The notes under the pieces: model-generated | What the model was told of the DNA's origin: nothing | Database searches by the model: none | What the model saw: only the letters and a program-made list of their open reading frames with translations | From: Norana najaformis | Taxonomy: Eukaryota; Annelida; Clitellata; Crassiclitellata; Hormogastridae | Assembly: GCA_964023275.1 (NCBI GenBank) | Contig: OZ029927.1 | Location: forward strand, 7,767,062-7,831,061 | DNA length: 64,000 nucleotides | Direction: 5' to 3' | Shown: piece after piece, positions 1-18,284 of the stretch | Layout of the letters: every line of letters begins with the position of its first letter | Position numbering within the stretch: position 1 is the first letter of the stretch | Program-made: the position numbers and the translations under genes

Positions 1-94
1 ATTTTAAAATTTAAACTACGCATGACGATGGCCGTAATGGCTGAATATCGGTAATATTTGTTGATCCATGTGGAGATCACTATAATGCATAATA

Positions 95-345
95 CATCAA
101 TCGATAGTTGCTTCAAGTGAGAGCTTAGTCAAAAATCATAATCAGCTGGAAAAGCCCGGTCGAATCCAACAGGCCATGGAAACCAGAAAACAAGTTGGAA
201 CAGATTAGTCTTAAGTTTAAATCTGAATGACATTTGAAGAACTGCCAGAATGCACAGAACTGGACAGTGAATTCCAACCAGCCACGGAGAACGTCCGAGA
301 GCCCAACAATGTCCTAGTGAAAGGCACAACAGGAGACAAAGATTA
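95..345 (-). repeat. LINE 3'-end fragment (CR1/L2-like, ATTAG-tail group)
   Basis: This stretch resembles segments near 45.3 kb, 52.0 kb and 56.9 kb. Read on the minus strand it has a broken C-terminal LINE frame with FKLKTNLFQL, similar to the FKSKLKTYLF ending of CR1/L2-type elements. It is a 5'-truncated, decayed copy. Family placement is by resemblance only. Confidence 0.55.
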
Positions 346-429
346 AAGACAAACATTACTGGTTATGCATTCCAGGAAGCCAGGTTATAATAGAGGAATT
401 CATAATAGTAAACTCGAAATTCCTAAAGC

Positions 430-1003
430 ACTACTCAAAAGCTAAGCGCAGAGCACCAGCTTATTCACAAGCGTTGCGTCAAGTCCGTGGGGTTGTCCAA
501 AGATGTCATGTCAAGAACCAAGTCCAGCTGCCAGAAAACCAGAGAGAGAAGGGAGAAAGGAATTGTTAGGGTGGGTTGTGTTTTAATGACCCAATGCAGG
601 ACAGACTGTCTGCTTTCTGCCTCATGTTGGCTTTTAAGGGACAGACAGGCTGCTTTGAATATTATGTACGAAATTTTGATGTGGACGTCCGCGTTGAACT
701 TTGCCCCTCCCTTGTCCACATGTTGATGACCATAAGAAAAACAAGCTCATTCGTAAACACCTAGCAACTGACACCGAGTTCAGAGTTCAGAGTTCCTAGT
801 CCGTCTTGCATTGAGGACAACTACTTTATTAGGAGTCCTACGTGTTTTTAATATATTCTAAATTATGAAATGGATCAACAGGGTTTCGAACTGATACGAC
901 AAGTAGATATTACTTGACTCATGTCGCGTTCTTTTAGAACCGTTTCGTACGTTTTATAAACTAAGGGACAACAGGTGTTTATGCGTGCGATCGCGAACAA
1001 CCG
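430..1003 (-). mobile_element. Retroposon copy A, inverted partner of 20425-21030
   Basis: The reverse complement of this segment matches 20425-20980 with only a few substitutions over the part compared by eye. Its 3' end (low coordinates) carries the AATAAGCTGGT...GCTTAGCTTTT sequence seen in other LINE ends of the window that finish in an ATTACG-type tail. A shorter relative lies near 56.44-56.50 kb. No convincing protein is encoded. The copy stops exactly where the open frame of the phosphatase exon begins. Confidence 0.7.
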
Positions 1004-3613
1004 GTGGGTTGTGTTCTTAGTGAATGTGTTAAAAGACGATTATCCGTTATAAGATCTCAATGTTTTAGCCAGTGCTTTACAAATGTTGCAATAACCTTGG
1101 CTTCACTTGGACGGCATGAAATTGTAATGCTCTGTGGTCTGTTTGTAGCTGAAGAGGTTTTGGTGCCACGAACACTAAATCCCAAACGGAAAATCGGACT
1201 GCATCAGCGAAACTTCTCGTGTGCCGACATCAGTACAGCCCGAACAGACGACCTGATAATCTCCGACTCAGTCGAAACTCAACATAGGAGAGTTCCAGAT
1301 GACTTTATCAACCAAATCGACTCGAAATGCATCCAGGAAGGTCCTCCGAATCATTCCTTAACACATGACGATGCCTATGGAACCAAGGAACAACCTGTTG
1401 GCCAGTTGGACATCGAGGAACAATTTCCAGGTCAGTCCTCAAAACACAGCGAAAGTGGTACGGGGTCTCCAGCCAGAGAGTCAGTCCAGTGCAACAGAGA
1501 TTTCAATACACATCGTGTGTTTGTTAGAAGTCTTTCTACCAATGGCTACGAGTCCAATACCAGCAACACAATGTCATCAGACGCCAGATTCCGGCAATGC
1601 ATGATGCATCGTCCTTCGCACCAGTTGATGCAGAATTCTGGCTCATTCGCTGGTATGTTGGCGCAGTCGCGCTTCCAGCAAAGCGTAGACAACCTGGCAG
1701 TTGATGTGCAACAGCTGCAACTGTCGCAGTTTCGTTTGGCTCAGCAGCGTCAATTGAGCGTCGAAACAATTTCGATTGCAGAGTCAAAGCACGGTGCTAC
1801 AACGGAGACCAACCACGGCAAGTCGATCTCCTCAGCGGATATCTATCAGAGGAAAAATTCCGTCGGAGTCAAGCAAAGGTTTTCCGATGAGACGGTCTCT
1901 GTATGCGAGCTGCAAGGGAAACTGTGCAAATCCCAGTCGAGTATTACAGGGTCGTCGACCACGTGTAGCATGGGATACAGCAGAAAACTACTTTCTGCTC
2001 CGATTCAGAAAACGGTTTCCTACGACACACTGCCCCTTGTTGAAATGCAGCGAAAGCCAGGGAGCCCTTTCTCAGATTTTCCCTTCTCCTCCTCGGATAA
2101 CAGAAGCGCGGGTCAGATGCATAACGGTGGACAGTTTGTCCCGAATCTTCAGGCTTTTCCAGACAAGTGTCGTGACTCGATGAATTCGAATCGAAGATTA
2201 GACGATTTTGGGAATCGTTTTTCCTCAACTAGCAGCTGTAAAAATTTGATCCGTGGTTCTTCATCGTCCACTTTCGGAGTACAACCGGCAATGAGAACGA
2301 ACGAAAACGACGCAACAGTTTCTACGAGCATCAGAGAAACTGAAGTCGCTGCCAGCCCACGACTGCCCATCGGTATCGGCCTAAAGGACTGTCCTTCTGC
2401 ATCGTCTAGGATGAACAAGACGCACAGGCGTGAACAATCTGCCCCAAACGGTATCTCATTGACAGCTAACAGTGGATTGCATCGAATACCCAACCGGGAA
2501 CATTTCGCCCAAATTCCAGAAACAGATTCACTTTCAGGACAACCAGGAACGTCCAACCAACTAGAAAACATCGGAGCCAGTGGTCAAGACGACGCAAATA
2601 TTGTACGACGATTTGCAGAGAACAGACACCTCTTGGAAAAGCACATTCGAAACCACTCCGTTCCAAATCCTGACCTATCTTTTCTGTCAAGTACTCAACC
2701 GAGGAGACTCGTTTCCATAGACCAAGGAACAGCTGCGGATGACGGAGATGCAGAGATCGAGCGCATGGAACCGGTGTTCCTGGAATTCGATGGAATAGCG
2801 CGACAGAGGATTTTTCCAGACTTCTCGACCGCCAGTCAGAAACAGAACATCGACAGAAACCGTTTTAAGAGCATCCTGCCCTACGAAGACAATCGCGTGC
2901 GTCTGAACCCAACCGAAAACAATCCCTGCGGTTACATCAACGCGTCGCACATCAGACTGACGACTGGCAAGGACCAACTATGCTACATAGCCGCCCAAGG
3001 TCCATTGGTGTCTACCGTTAACGAGTTCTGGACCATGGTCTGGGAAAACGGGGTCTCCGTCATAGCAATGCTCACGGGGACCAAGGACCATCACGGTCAG
3101 CGAAGTTGCGCCATCTACTGGCCGGCTAAGCTCGGACCGTCCAACTCGGTCCGCATCGGAGACTACGAGATAACGACGACGCACCTGTCGACATCAACAT
3201 CTCACGTCACTCGAGGACTGTTCGTACGCCATCTACCGTCGAGGGCAGAACGCCTCGTGTGGCACCTGCAGTACCTCAGCTGGGTGGAGCGCGGGTGTCC
3301 ACAGGACCAGCGCAGCTTCCTGGAATACGTCGATGAAGTCGACGCCCTTCGGAGAGAGGCAGCAGACGGATCCAAGAGGGGCGGAAGTGGGACACCCGTT
3401 CTCGTGCACTGTAGCAACGGAGTGGGTCGGACTGGCCTGTACATCCTCACAGACGTCATGAGGTGCCTCGTCCAACAGAGCAAGACCGTTCCACTTCCGA
3501 CTGTGCTCAGAAATCTTCGCGAACAACGGATGTACATGGTCCAGACAATATCCCAGTACAGTTTCGTCTACCAGATGGCGTCCTTCTACCAACAGTCATC
3601 CAGGCTCATCTGA
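1004..3613 (+). CDS. PTPN14: Non-receptor protein tyrosine phosphatase, PTPN14/PTPN21 (Pez) type, C-terminal exon
   Basis: An 869-codon open frame ends at a natural stop. The first codon of the open stretch is GTG, so it is not the start of translation; the exon probably begins at a splice acceptor, with TTCTTAG ending at 1020 or CTGTTTGTAG ending at 1148 as candidates. Residues about 50-585 form a serine- and glutamine-rich linker. Residues about 590-869 are a complete PTP domain: PYEDNRV and GYINASHI near the start, P-loop HCSNGVGRTG with catalytic Cys at about residue 803, and a QTISQYSFVYQ Q-loop. The last residues, SRLI, match the end of vertebrate PTPN14 as I remember it. Pez proteins carry an N-terminal FERM domain and act at junctions and in Hippo/YAP signalling; the FERM exons are not in this window, so the gene is partial. 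The usual WPD loop reads WVERG here, and the P-loop has Asn where Ala is common, so catalytic competence is uncertain. The whole PTP domain sits in one exon. Confidence 0.88.
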   Translation: MGCVLSECVKRRLSVIRSQCFSQCFTNVAITLASLGRHEIVMLCGLFVAEEVLVPRTLNPKRKIGLHQRNFSCADISTARTDDLIISDSVETQHRRVPDDFINQIDSKCIQEGPPNHSLTHDDAYGTKEQPVGQLDIEEQFPGQSSKHSESGTGSPARESVQCNRDFNTHRVFVRSLSTNGYESNTSNTMSSDARFRQCMMHRPSHQLMQNSGSFAGMLAQSRFQQSVDNLAVDVQQLQLSQFRLAQQRQLSVETISIAESKHGATTETNHGKSISSADIYQRKNSVGVKQRFSDETVSVCELQGKLCKSQSSITGSSTTCSMGYSRKLLSAPIQKTVSYDTLPLVEMQRKPGSPFSDFPFSSSDNRSAGQMHNGGQFVPNLQAFPDKCRDSMNSNRRLDDFGNRFSSTSSCKNLIRGSSSSTFGVQPAMRTNENDATVSTSIRETEVAASPRLPIGIGLKDCPSASSRMNKTHRREQSAPNGISLTANSGLHRIPNREHFAQIPETDSLSGQPGTSNQLENIGASGQDDANIVRRFAENRHLLEKHIRNHSVPNPDLSFLSSTQPRRLVSIDQGTAADDGDAEIERMEPVFLEFDGIARQRIFPDFSTASQKQNIDRNRFKSILPYEDNRVRLNPTENNPCGYINASHIRLTTGKDQLCYIAAQGPLVSTVNEFWTMVWENGVSVIAMLTGTKDHHGQRSCAIYWPAKLGPSNSVRIGDYEITTTHLSTSTSHVTRGLFVRHLPSRAERLVWHLQYLSWVERGCPQDQRSFLEYVDEVDALRREAADGSKRGGSGTPVLVHCSNGVGRTGLYILTDVMRCLVQQSKTVPLPTVLRNLREQRMYMVQTISQYSFVYQMASFYQQSSRLI

Positions 3614-3680
3614 AATCATTCCACTCATCTATATGTGACTTAGTGATAAGCAGGCGGAGCCCAACCCAATCGTCCTTCAA

Positions 3681-3686
3681 AATAAA
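3681..3686 (+). terminator. Candidate polyadenylation signal of the phosphatase gene
   Basis: AATAAA lies 68 bases after the stop codon of the phosphatase frame, a normal distance for a short 3' UTR. No other canonical signal is closer. Confidence 0.5.
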
Positions 3687-3699
3687 TTTTGAGAGGTAA

Positions 3700-4090
3700 A
3701 AGGCGATATATAAATGCCTAGATATAGACATACAAAGAAAGGGACCGAGTGTCGAAGGCTGGTAGTCTTGGCGCTGTATAAGTGTTCAATTACATTACAT
3801 CCTTTACAGTATCTCTGTAGAGTAACAGCGATTGTGTGACTATAATAGAGAAACTTAAAACTTATCTGGACAGATATTAATTAGATCGTATTGGTTCTCA
3901 AGTCGAATGCTGTTGGAAATGAAACTGTTTGAGAATGAATGAATCGTTCTTCTATTGTGATGGTTTTATTGCTTTGGTGTCGCTATTTCACCTTTCCTCC
4001 AGGTGGCTGGCTATCTATGCACACATAAATGGTATGTTTGGTACAATATGCACAATGCGATACAATGCTACTCAATGCAATACAATACTG
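3700..4090. other. Intergenic, retroposon tail
   Basis: The sequence near 3705-3740 (AGGCGATATATAAATGCC followed by TAGA/CATA steps) is a decayed form of the GCGCTATATAAAT plus CATA tail seen at 7255-7300 and 10390-10430. No gene is visible. Confidence 0.4.
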
Positions 4091-4094
4091 TACA

Positions 4095-4620
4095 ACTAGG
4101 TACACTTCCGTGCATGGTCCTCTTTTGTTTACATTATACACCACACCACTTGGTCTACTTCTGGACAATCATTCACTAGGATATGCAGATTTCTATACGG
4201 ATGATACCCAAATTTACATTTCATTTGACAGTTTGTCACTCGTCTGTGCAGCTGTTGTCTGATGCCTTTGAGGAGATGGAGTCTCCGATGTCAGCTAATG
4301 AACTCATCCTTAACCCAACGAAAGCTGAATTTTTACAGCTGGGCACTCCACAGCACTTAAGAAGTTTGAATGGCTAAAATTTAAAAAACTGTGTGATTCA
4401 TTTGTTGATTCGACTGATTCGTAAATGGTATTTGTCGTCATACATGTATATTCGCTTCGTATGCAGAATTAGACGTCATGTCCCCGAGTCTTCAAGAATA
4501 TCTTTGGCAAACGTATTGGTCTGCAGTCATTTTGACTACTGTAATTCGATACTTGTTGGTATCAGAAAGTCAAATATACAGAAACTTCAGTTTAGAAATC
4601 TTTGATTTGCTTACCTGTTC
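4095..4620 (+). pseudogene. LINE reverse-transcriptase fragment, frameshifted
   Basis: Three overlapping frames together give a degraded reverse transcriptase: YTDDTQIYISF (a decayed YADDTQ active-site box), then LILNPTKAEFLQLG, then HFDYCNSILVGIRKS. These are the order and motifs of CR1/L2/jockey-type non-LTR elements. Frame changes fall near 4190 and 4390, and a stop ends each piece, so it is dead. Confidence 0.75.
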
Positions 4621-4789
4621 AGCAAAGGATTTATTTCATATTGGGGCTTAAAGTTTATACAACATTGAACTCTGGCCAACGACAACATTTAAAGCCAGTT
4701 CTCATTCCTTTAACTCATCATAATTCAACCAGGTCATCAGATTTTCTTTCTCTGCATACCTGAGACTATAAATGTTCTTGGTATTTCCC

Positions 4790-5830
4790 TTTCGGAAGGT
4801 CAGTGGCTGTAGGCTTCTCTTCCCATCAAAGTAGATGGACGGGTGTCATCGCTGGCACTTCCAGCCTTTTTGGCTTCAGCCGCGGGCACTCTGACTCTCC
4901 AGTCATCCATGCTTGGTGCATTGTACACTTCTTCCTCTGACCCGCTGCACGAAGTCATGCTAAACCTCTGGCAGGCAGACTCGTTGATTCCACAACCTGA
5001 CAATGCTTTGGCTCATAGGCCATTATACTGGGGCGGACCACTTACCGAAAAGGTTGCAGCTGATTTCAATTCCTCAATCAAGGATGCTTACAATCAGGCA
5101 CGGCTGACGGCGGTTTCTGCCCCACACTCTGGCGATTGGTTGTATGCTCTGCCACTATCTGCTTGCAGCCTAAGACTTGATGATGAGGCCATCAGAATAG
5201 CAATTGGCCTTCGTCCTGGAACTGCACTTTGTGAGCCACACAGCTGCGCATGCGGTGCCCTTGTAAACGATGATGGTTCCCGTGGACTTTCTTGTCGAAC
5301 AGCCCGACATGGCACTTTAAACGATCTCATCTGCTGCTGTTTAACTCGCGCAGGCTTTCCTGCCATTAAGGAACCCCTCTGGCTTCTCTCGTGCAGATGG
5401 CAAGAGACCTGACGGTCTAACTTTGATTCTCTGGCGCTCCGGGCGCAGCCTGATATGGAATACCACAGTGACAGACACCTTGGCTATTCTTGCTTACCAG
5501 CAACGTTAGTTACAGCTGGTGCTGCGGTGGAGCTGGCAACTACCAGGAAAGATGCTAAATACAGCCCACTCCTCGCTACATAAGACTTTGTTCCTCTAGC
5601 CTTTCAAAGCCTTGGCCCCATCAGTAGCACCGGTCTAACATTCATTACAGACTTGAGACGCAAACTAACTCGCTCTTCCGGAAACGCGAGAGAAAGTAGT
5701 CATCTGTTTCAACGCTTCTCTTTAACAGCTCAGCGTTTCAACGCCGTTGCTTGTCGGAGCACCCTCTCCTTGCCAGAAATGGATGATCCAGACGTCATTT
5801 TTACTAGTCTCCGGATAACTTCTTTCTCCT
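4790..5830 (+). pseudogene. LINE C-terminal region, second lineage
   Basis: A 189-codon frame at 4843-5412 contains SGDWLYALPLSAC, RLDDEAIRIAIGLR and a Cys/His cluster (CEPHSCACGALV) followed by RHGTLNDLI. This is the C-terminal region of a non-LTR element family common in aquatic invertebrates. After a frame change near 5410 the reading resumes with [13 protein letters not shown] sequence and ends near 5690-5790 with SSHLFQRFSLTAQRFNAV. Several frame breaks show it is a remnant. Confidence 0.75.
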
Positions 5831-5859
5831 GAGGGACCATATAAAATAAAAAATAATGA

Positions 5860-6010
5860 TAATACTAACATGAGAGAAACTAGTTATCTTTTCCAGCGTA
5901 TCGCTATTACATTGCAACGCAATAACGCTATTGCCTTCCATAGAACTCTTGCTCCACCAGATCTTGACGATTTCTTGCCGTCCCAGAATTTTATTTTTCT
6001 CGGGAGAATT
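5860..6010 (+). pseudogene. Second copy of the same LINE C-terminal end
   Basis: The reading SYLFQRIAITLQRNNAIAFH repeats the ending seen at 5690-5790, about 180 bases downstream. It is either a tandem duplicate or a separate truncated insertion. It has no start or upstream domain. Confidence 0.6.
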
Positions 6011-6470
6011 TTTTAATTTCTGAGGGATCATATAAATCTCGGGTAAAATATGATACTAGTAAAACTTGCAACGACACTTGAACAGTAGCTCCTCCTCACC
6101 AGTGCACCTGAATGACAAGTCAGTTTTCGTAGAACAGATGTCCCCTGTAACTGATTTACAATCGTCATCTTAAGTGTTCAGGCGCGAGACCTATCATTAC
6201 TTGATTGGATTAATCATTTGCGATTGCGGATTAAAAAACTACGTCATCAATAGATCGATGAGAAGGCCGGTCATTCGATCGCATTGTGGTCGATATCGAG
6301 GGCCAAATTCCTTCCGAAGGAGGAAGTAAACGGCTGCGAATGATTCATGGTGTCGCTGTACCAAGTGTGTTATGTTCTTAGTAACACTCGATGTTGATCG
6401 ACTGAGTGTTTTCATTGTTCAAACGATGTTTTTATTGGCTTCTGCTGAATTGGCCGACATTCCACTAAAC
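6011..6470. other. Intergenic, nothing coding recognised
   Basis: No gene, SINE or LINE is recognised. The stretch 6205-6240 holds several TAAT-core words (GGATTAATCA, GCGGATTAAA), too few to claim a regulatory element. Confidence 0.3.
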
Positions 6471-6560
6471 CAGTCAGTCAGTCAGTCAGTCAATCAGTCA
6501 GTCAGTCAGTCAGTCAGTCATTCTGTCAGCCATTCAGTCAGTTAGTCAGTCAATCCTCTG
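6471..6560. repeat. (CAGT)n microsatellite
   Basis: About 20 mostly perfect CAGT units with a few single-base variants. A similar shorter run is at 9630-9690. Confidence 0.9.
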
Positions 6561-6598
6561 CTCATCAGTACTTTTATTCCTCTTCCTTCTATTATTGT

Positions 6599-6604
6599 CC
6601 TCTC

Positions 6605-6636
<32 letters not shown>
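6599..6636. repeat. (CT)n microsatellite
   Basis: A near-pure CT dinucleotide run of about 38 bases. Confidence 0.9.
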
Positions 6637-6639
<3 letters not shown>

Positions 6640-6640
<1 letters not shown>

Positions 6641-7309
6641 CACTCAGCAGGTTCGAATCCACATTCGTTGGATTACAGATGAAGAGCTCTACGGAATAGA
6701 CCACCTTGCCGTACATGACAAATAGTCCTACGGCTCTTTGGTGAACGGCAAAGGTGGTGTTGTGTTGCTAATCAAATGGACATTCACCCTGTTCTTTTGG
6801 TTTGCAATGACTCAACGGTAGCATATTTTCAATTCTCAGAGACGACACAAACCGTGGACGAACAAGGGTGTCTCTGTGGACTGGGCAGTCCGGCAGCGGT
6901 CCCAACTGATTGCGGAGGCCATGCCAGTGAGAAGGTTCTCATAAAATTCTGAGAAACTAAAGTAATAATCTGGAAACTCAAACAGTTCACTAAAACTCTG
7001 ATAAGGTAAATATTAAAGTCGTTAAAATCCATGAAGTTGAAAAAGGCATTCAAAAAAGTGAAGACTAACAAAGATCGTCAAGAAGAAAACATATTTTTCT
7101 GCTTATTAAAGCCACGTAAAGGTAATATTGTCGAAGTAAGACCTTGCTTATAAGGGCCTACTGACCGCCCCACTTGTAAACTAGAGATGCACCACCTGGG
7201 ACCGAGTGATAAGAGACTGACTTCGTCTCCATTCCACCTCTCCTTTGTGATGTTCTTAGAAGGCGCTATATAAATAGCTAGATACATACATACATACACA
7301 CATAATATT
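6640..7309. other. Intergenic with retroposon pieces
   Basis: Near 6645-6720 there is a SINE-like piece (AGGTTCGAATCC and AATAGACCACC). The part 7130-7310 is a plus-strand retroposon end that finishes in GGCGCTATATAAATAGC and a short CATA run. No gene is visible. Confidence 0.4.
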
Positions 7310-7475
7310 ATTTCTGGATTTATTAAGGGCCACTATCCAATGACTAGGCTGAACAATTATGAATGAAGGACTTGTTCAAAGTCCAAACACAGTGACCGTC
7401 TCGGGAGGGAGGATCGACCCCTAGTCTCCGCATTACAGGCCGAGCGTTCTAACCAATCGGCTATTATGCCTCCCA
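7310..7475 (-). mobile_element. tRNA-derived SINE, group D
   Basis: On the minus strand the head reads AGCCGATTGGTTAGAACGC (box A-like) followed by GGGGTCGATCCTCC (box B-like), and the body ends in TAGTGGCCCTTAATAAATCC. Relatives are at 10098, 12725, 31475, 33510 and 44842. The promoter boxes identify it as tRNA-derived. Confidence 0.75.
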
Positions 7476-7695
7476 TACACACATGCATACATACATTCAT
7501 GCATACATACATATATACATACATAAATGCATACATACATACATACATTCACACATGCGTATGTACAATATATTTGTACGTACATTGTACTTACATATAT
7601 ACAAACATGCATGCATACATACATACATAGGGCCTACATACATATATGCATACAAACATACATACATAAACACATACGTGTATATATATATATAC
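7476..7695. repeat. (CATA)n microsatellite block
   Basis: Imperfect CATA/TACA repeats with interruptions such as GCATG and a final TATATA run. No meaningful protein is encoded. Confidence 0.9.
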
Positions 7696-8184
7696 AGCCA
7701 GTCTAATGTTTAGTGTTTGTTACGCTGAGCAATGGCTGGTGTGGCAAAGGGGTGAGAAAATCGATTAGAGTGCGATTAATCACAGTCTGAGAATCGTGAT
7801 ATGATTACTAGTCGACCTGCAATTCTAATCGATAATGCTCTTAATACTTTTCTGCTCTTAGTGACTTTGCTATTCAAGGTTATCTATGAAGACAGACAAA
7901 TTGCCCGGCAACCCAACGATAACCACCGACTGTATGCGCCGATATACGCTGCGTGTGTTCAGCAGTGTACCTGTCGCGATATCCATCACGAATCTTGTAC
8001 AGAGACGACAATGTATGCGCGACGTCACTGTCTCTTATCAACTGAGTCAGCGAGTTGTGGGTTTCGGCAGAACGAGAACGATAACAATAACGAGAACGAG
8101 AACGAGAACGATAACGATAACGGTATATTGGCGAACCCAGAAGGTGACAAAAAGGAGCAGAAAATTCGACGAAGTAAAGCGTAA
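7696..8184. other. Intergenic; GAGAAC/GATAAC hexanucleotide array at 8070-8125
   Basis: The only structure seen is an imperfect hexanucleotide repeat of GAGAAC and GATAAC units. The small open frames across it look like by-products of the repeat. No gene is recognised. Confidence 0.4.
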
Positions 8185-8350
8185 ACGTACACGTTTTTCT
8201 ATAGCGCCAGTAAGGCCTCGACTCTGCTCATTTTTAAATGAATTAATCGGGTGGGATACTTTACCACTGCTGCCCGTTTGAACGGGTGCCACGCCATTTA
8301 AGGTATCCGTGTACGGACCTTGCTAGCACGATAGTAATAATAGTAATAGT
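8185..8350 (-). mobile_element. SINE group A fragment
   Basis: The minus strand carries the group A body: CGTGTACGGACC junction, GGTGCCACGCCATTTAAGG on the plus strand, and the terminal CGTGTACGTTTAC. About ten relatives occur in the window. The tRNA-like head is missing in this copy. Confidence 0.7.
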
Positions 8351-8359
8351 AATAGCAAT

Positions 8360-8600
8360 CTCGAGATTTCTACAGCGCTCAACGAAAGGTGGTCACTGGG
8401 ACCAGCTTATTCACAGGAGCTCAGTCAAAACCAAATCGATAGCAAAAGGGGTTCGGTTCCAGGTCAAGATCCAAAAGTCAGCAGAGAAACAGCGTGGCGT
8501 CTACGATGGGTGTTGTTTGGGATTGGAGCAGAAAGAAGTAAGAAGAAGGAGAGGGTGGTTTACATGTCGAGGTTGTATGGTGGGCGAGTTTTGACGATAA
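8360..8600 (-). repeat. LINE 3'-end fragment (ATTACG-tail group)
   Basis: The plus strand reads CTCGAGATTTCTACAGCGC, CCAGCTTATTCACAGG and AGGTCAAGATCCAAAAGTC, which is the reverse complement of the LINE ends at 17.9, 38.9 and 57.8 kb. It abuts the SINE group A fragment. Confidence 0.65.
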
Positions 8601-8936
8601 ACTTTCGAGAACAAAATATTAGGCCCCTACTTTCATATCTTGAAGATTTCTGAGAACCTGTTTTGACCTTTTGCCAACTCAACCGGATTTCCAAACATTC
8701 TCTGACTCAATTCTTCTTCATTTGCTTGACTGCTTGCTTCCTTTTGCTCTTAACTTCTCTCCCAAAGTCCTCTTTCGCACTCTGGCACATTCTTCCACGA
8801 CTGTTATGCATTATTTTTCACATATGTCCTCCGTAATTTGTTTCAACAGTTTTACGATTGCTGTTTCTTCGCAATTTCTCAGGGTAGCCTTCGCCAAAAC
8901 TTTGTGCGAGGCAACTCAATAGTGTGACCTTCGAAA
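8601..8936. other. Intergenic, nothing recognised
   Basis: An 83-codon frame at 8671-8922 has no recognisable motif and pyrimidine-rich composition. I see no gene or repeat here. Confidence 0.3.
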
Positions 8937-9112
8937 TCAAAATGTAAATGCTCATGTTTTTCTATAGCAACCGGCCTCGACCCTGATCATTTTTCAATGA
9001 ATTTATCGGGTGAAATCCTTCCCACCGCCGTCCCATTTGAATAGGTACTATGTCAGTCAAGGTCCCCGTGCACGGACCGTGCTAGTCTGATATTCAAATC
9101 TCTGAATCGGGG
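8937..9112 (-). mobile_element. SINE group A fragment
   Basis: Reverse-complement copy of the group A body, from AAATGTAAATGCTCATG to the TCTGAATCGG junction. It ends against a run of 14 G residues at 9109-9122. Confidence 0.7.
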
Positions 9113-9727
9113 GGGGGGGGGGAGTGCCGGATTGCTCACTTCTGGGTCGGCCACTGTTGCGTTATCATTCGTTGGCATACATCGAAAGATTCACCTTTGC
9201 TCCGAAGACTGCGTTACGATTCAACTGAATCTGTGCCTGTGGTATTTAGGTTCGTCTTAGAGTCATTTGGGCTGCAGTGAGCGCTGAATAGTTGAACTAA
9301 CTGAAAGCAACCATAGGACTTATATTTTACTTACAGTGAAACTGTCGTCAAGTGCTCCCGATTTCACTTTGTGAAAGAGTTTACACGCGGCACCTTCGAT
9401 TAAGAATACAGTCATCGGTTTACTTTAAAAGGTCAGAGTACAATAATTAGAATTGTTCAAACTTAAAAGGCAAGTAGTAATATTGCCACCTTCAACTCGG
9501 TTGTAAGTAATCAGGCAAACCATTTAACCGGACATCATGTTTCGATCGGTTTTGACACTTAAGAGCACGCCGTAACGGATGGAATTGTAATCTTACTATT
9601 GTGCGGTGTTCAGTAAAGGCTTAAATCAATCAATCAGCCAGTCAGTCAATCAGCCAGTCAGTCAATTGGTCAATCATTCAGTCAGTCGGTAAACAATGCG
9701 CATTTTCTTTTATTTCAGAAACTGAAA
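9113..9727. other. 5' flank and 5' intron of the tetraspanin gene
   Basis: Holds a (CAGT)n-like run at 9630-9690 and, at 9711-9718, a clear acceptor TATTTCAG just before the coding start. An untranslated first exon must lie further upstream but was not located. Confidence 0.4.
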
Positions 9728-18284
<8,557 letters not shown>

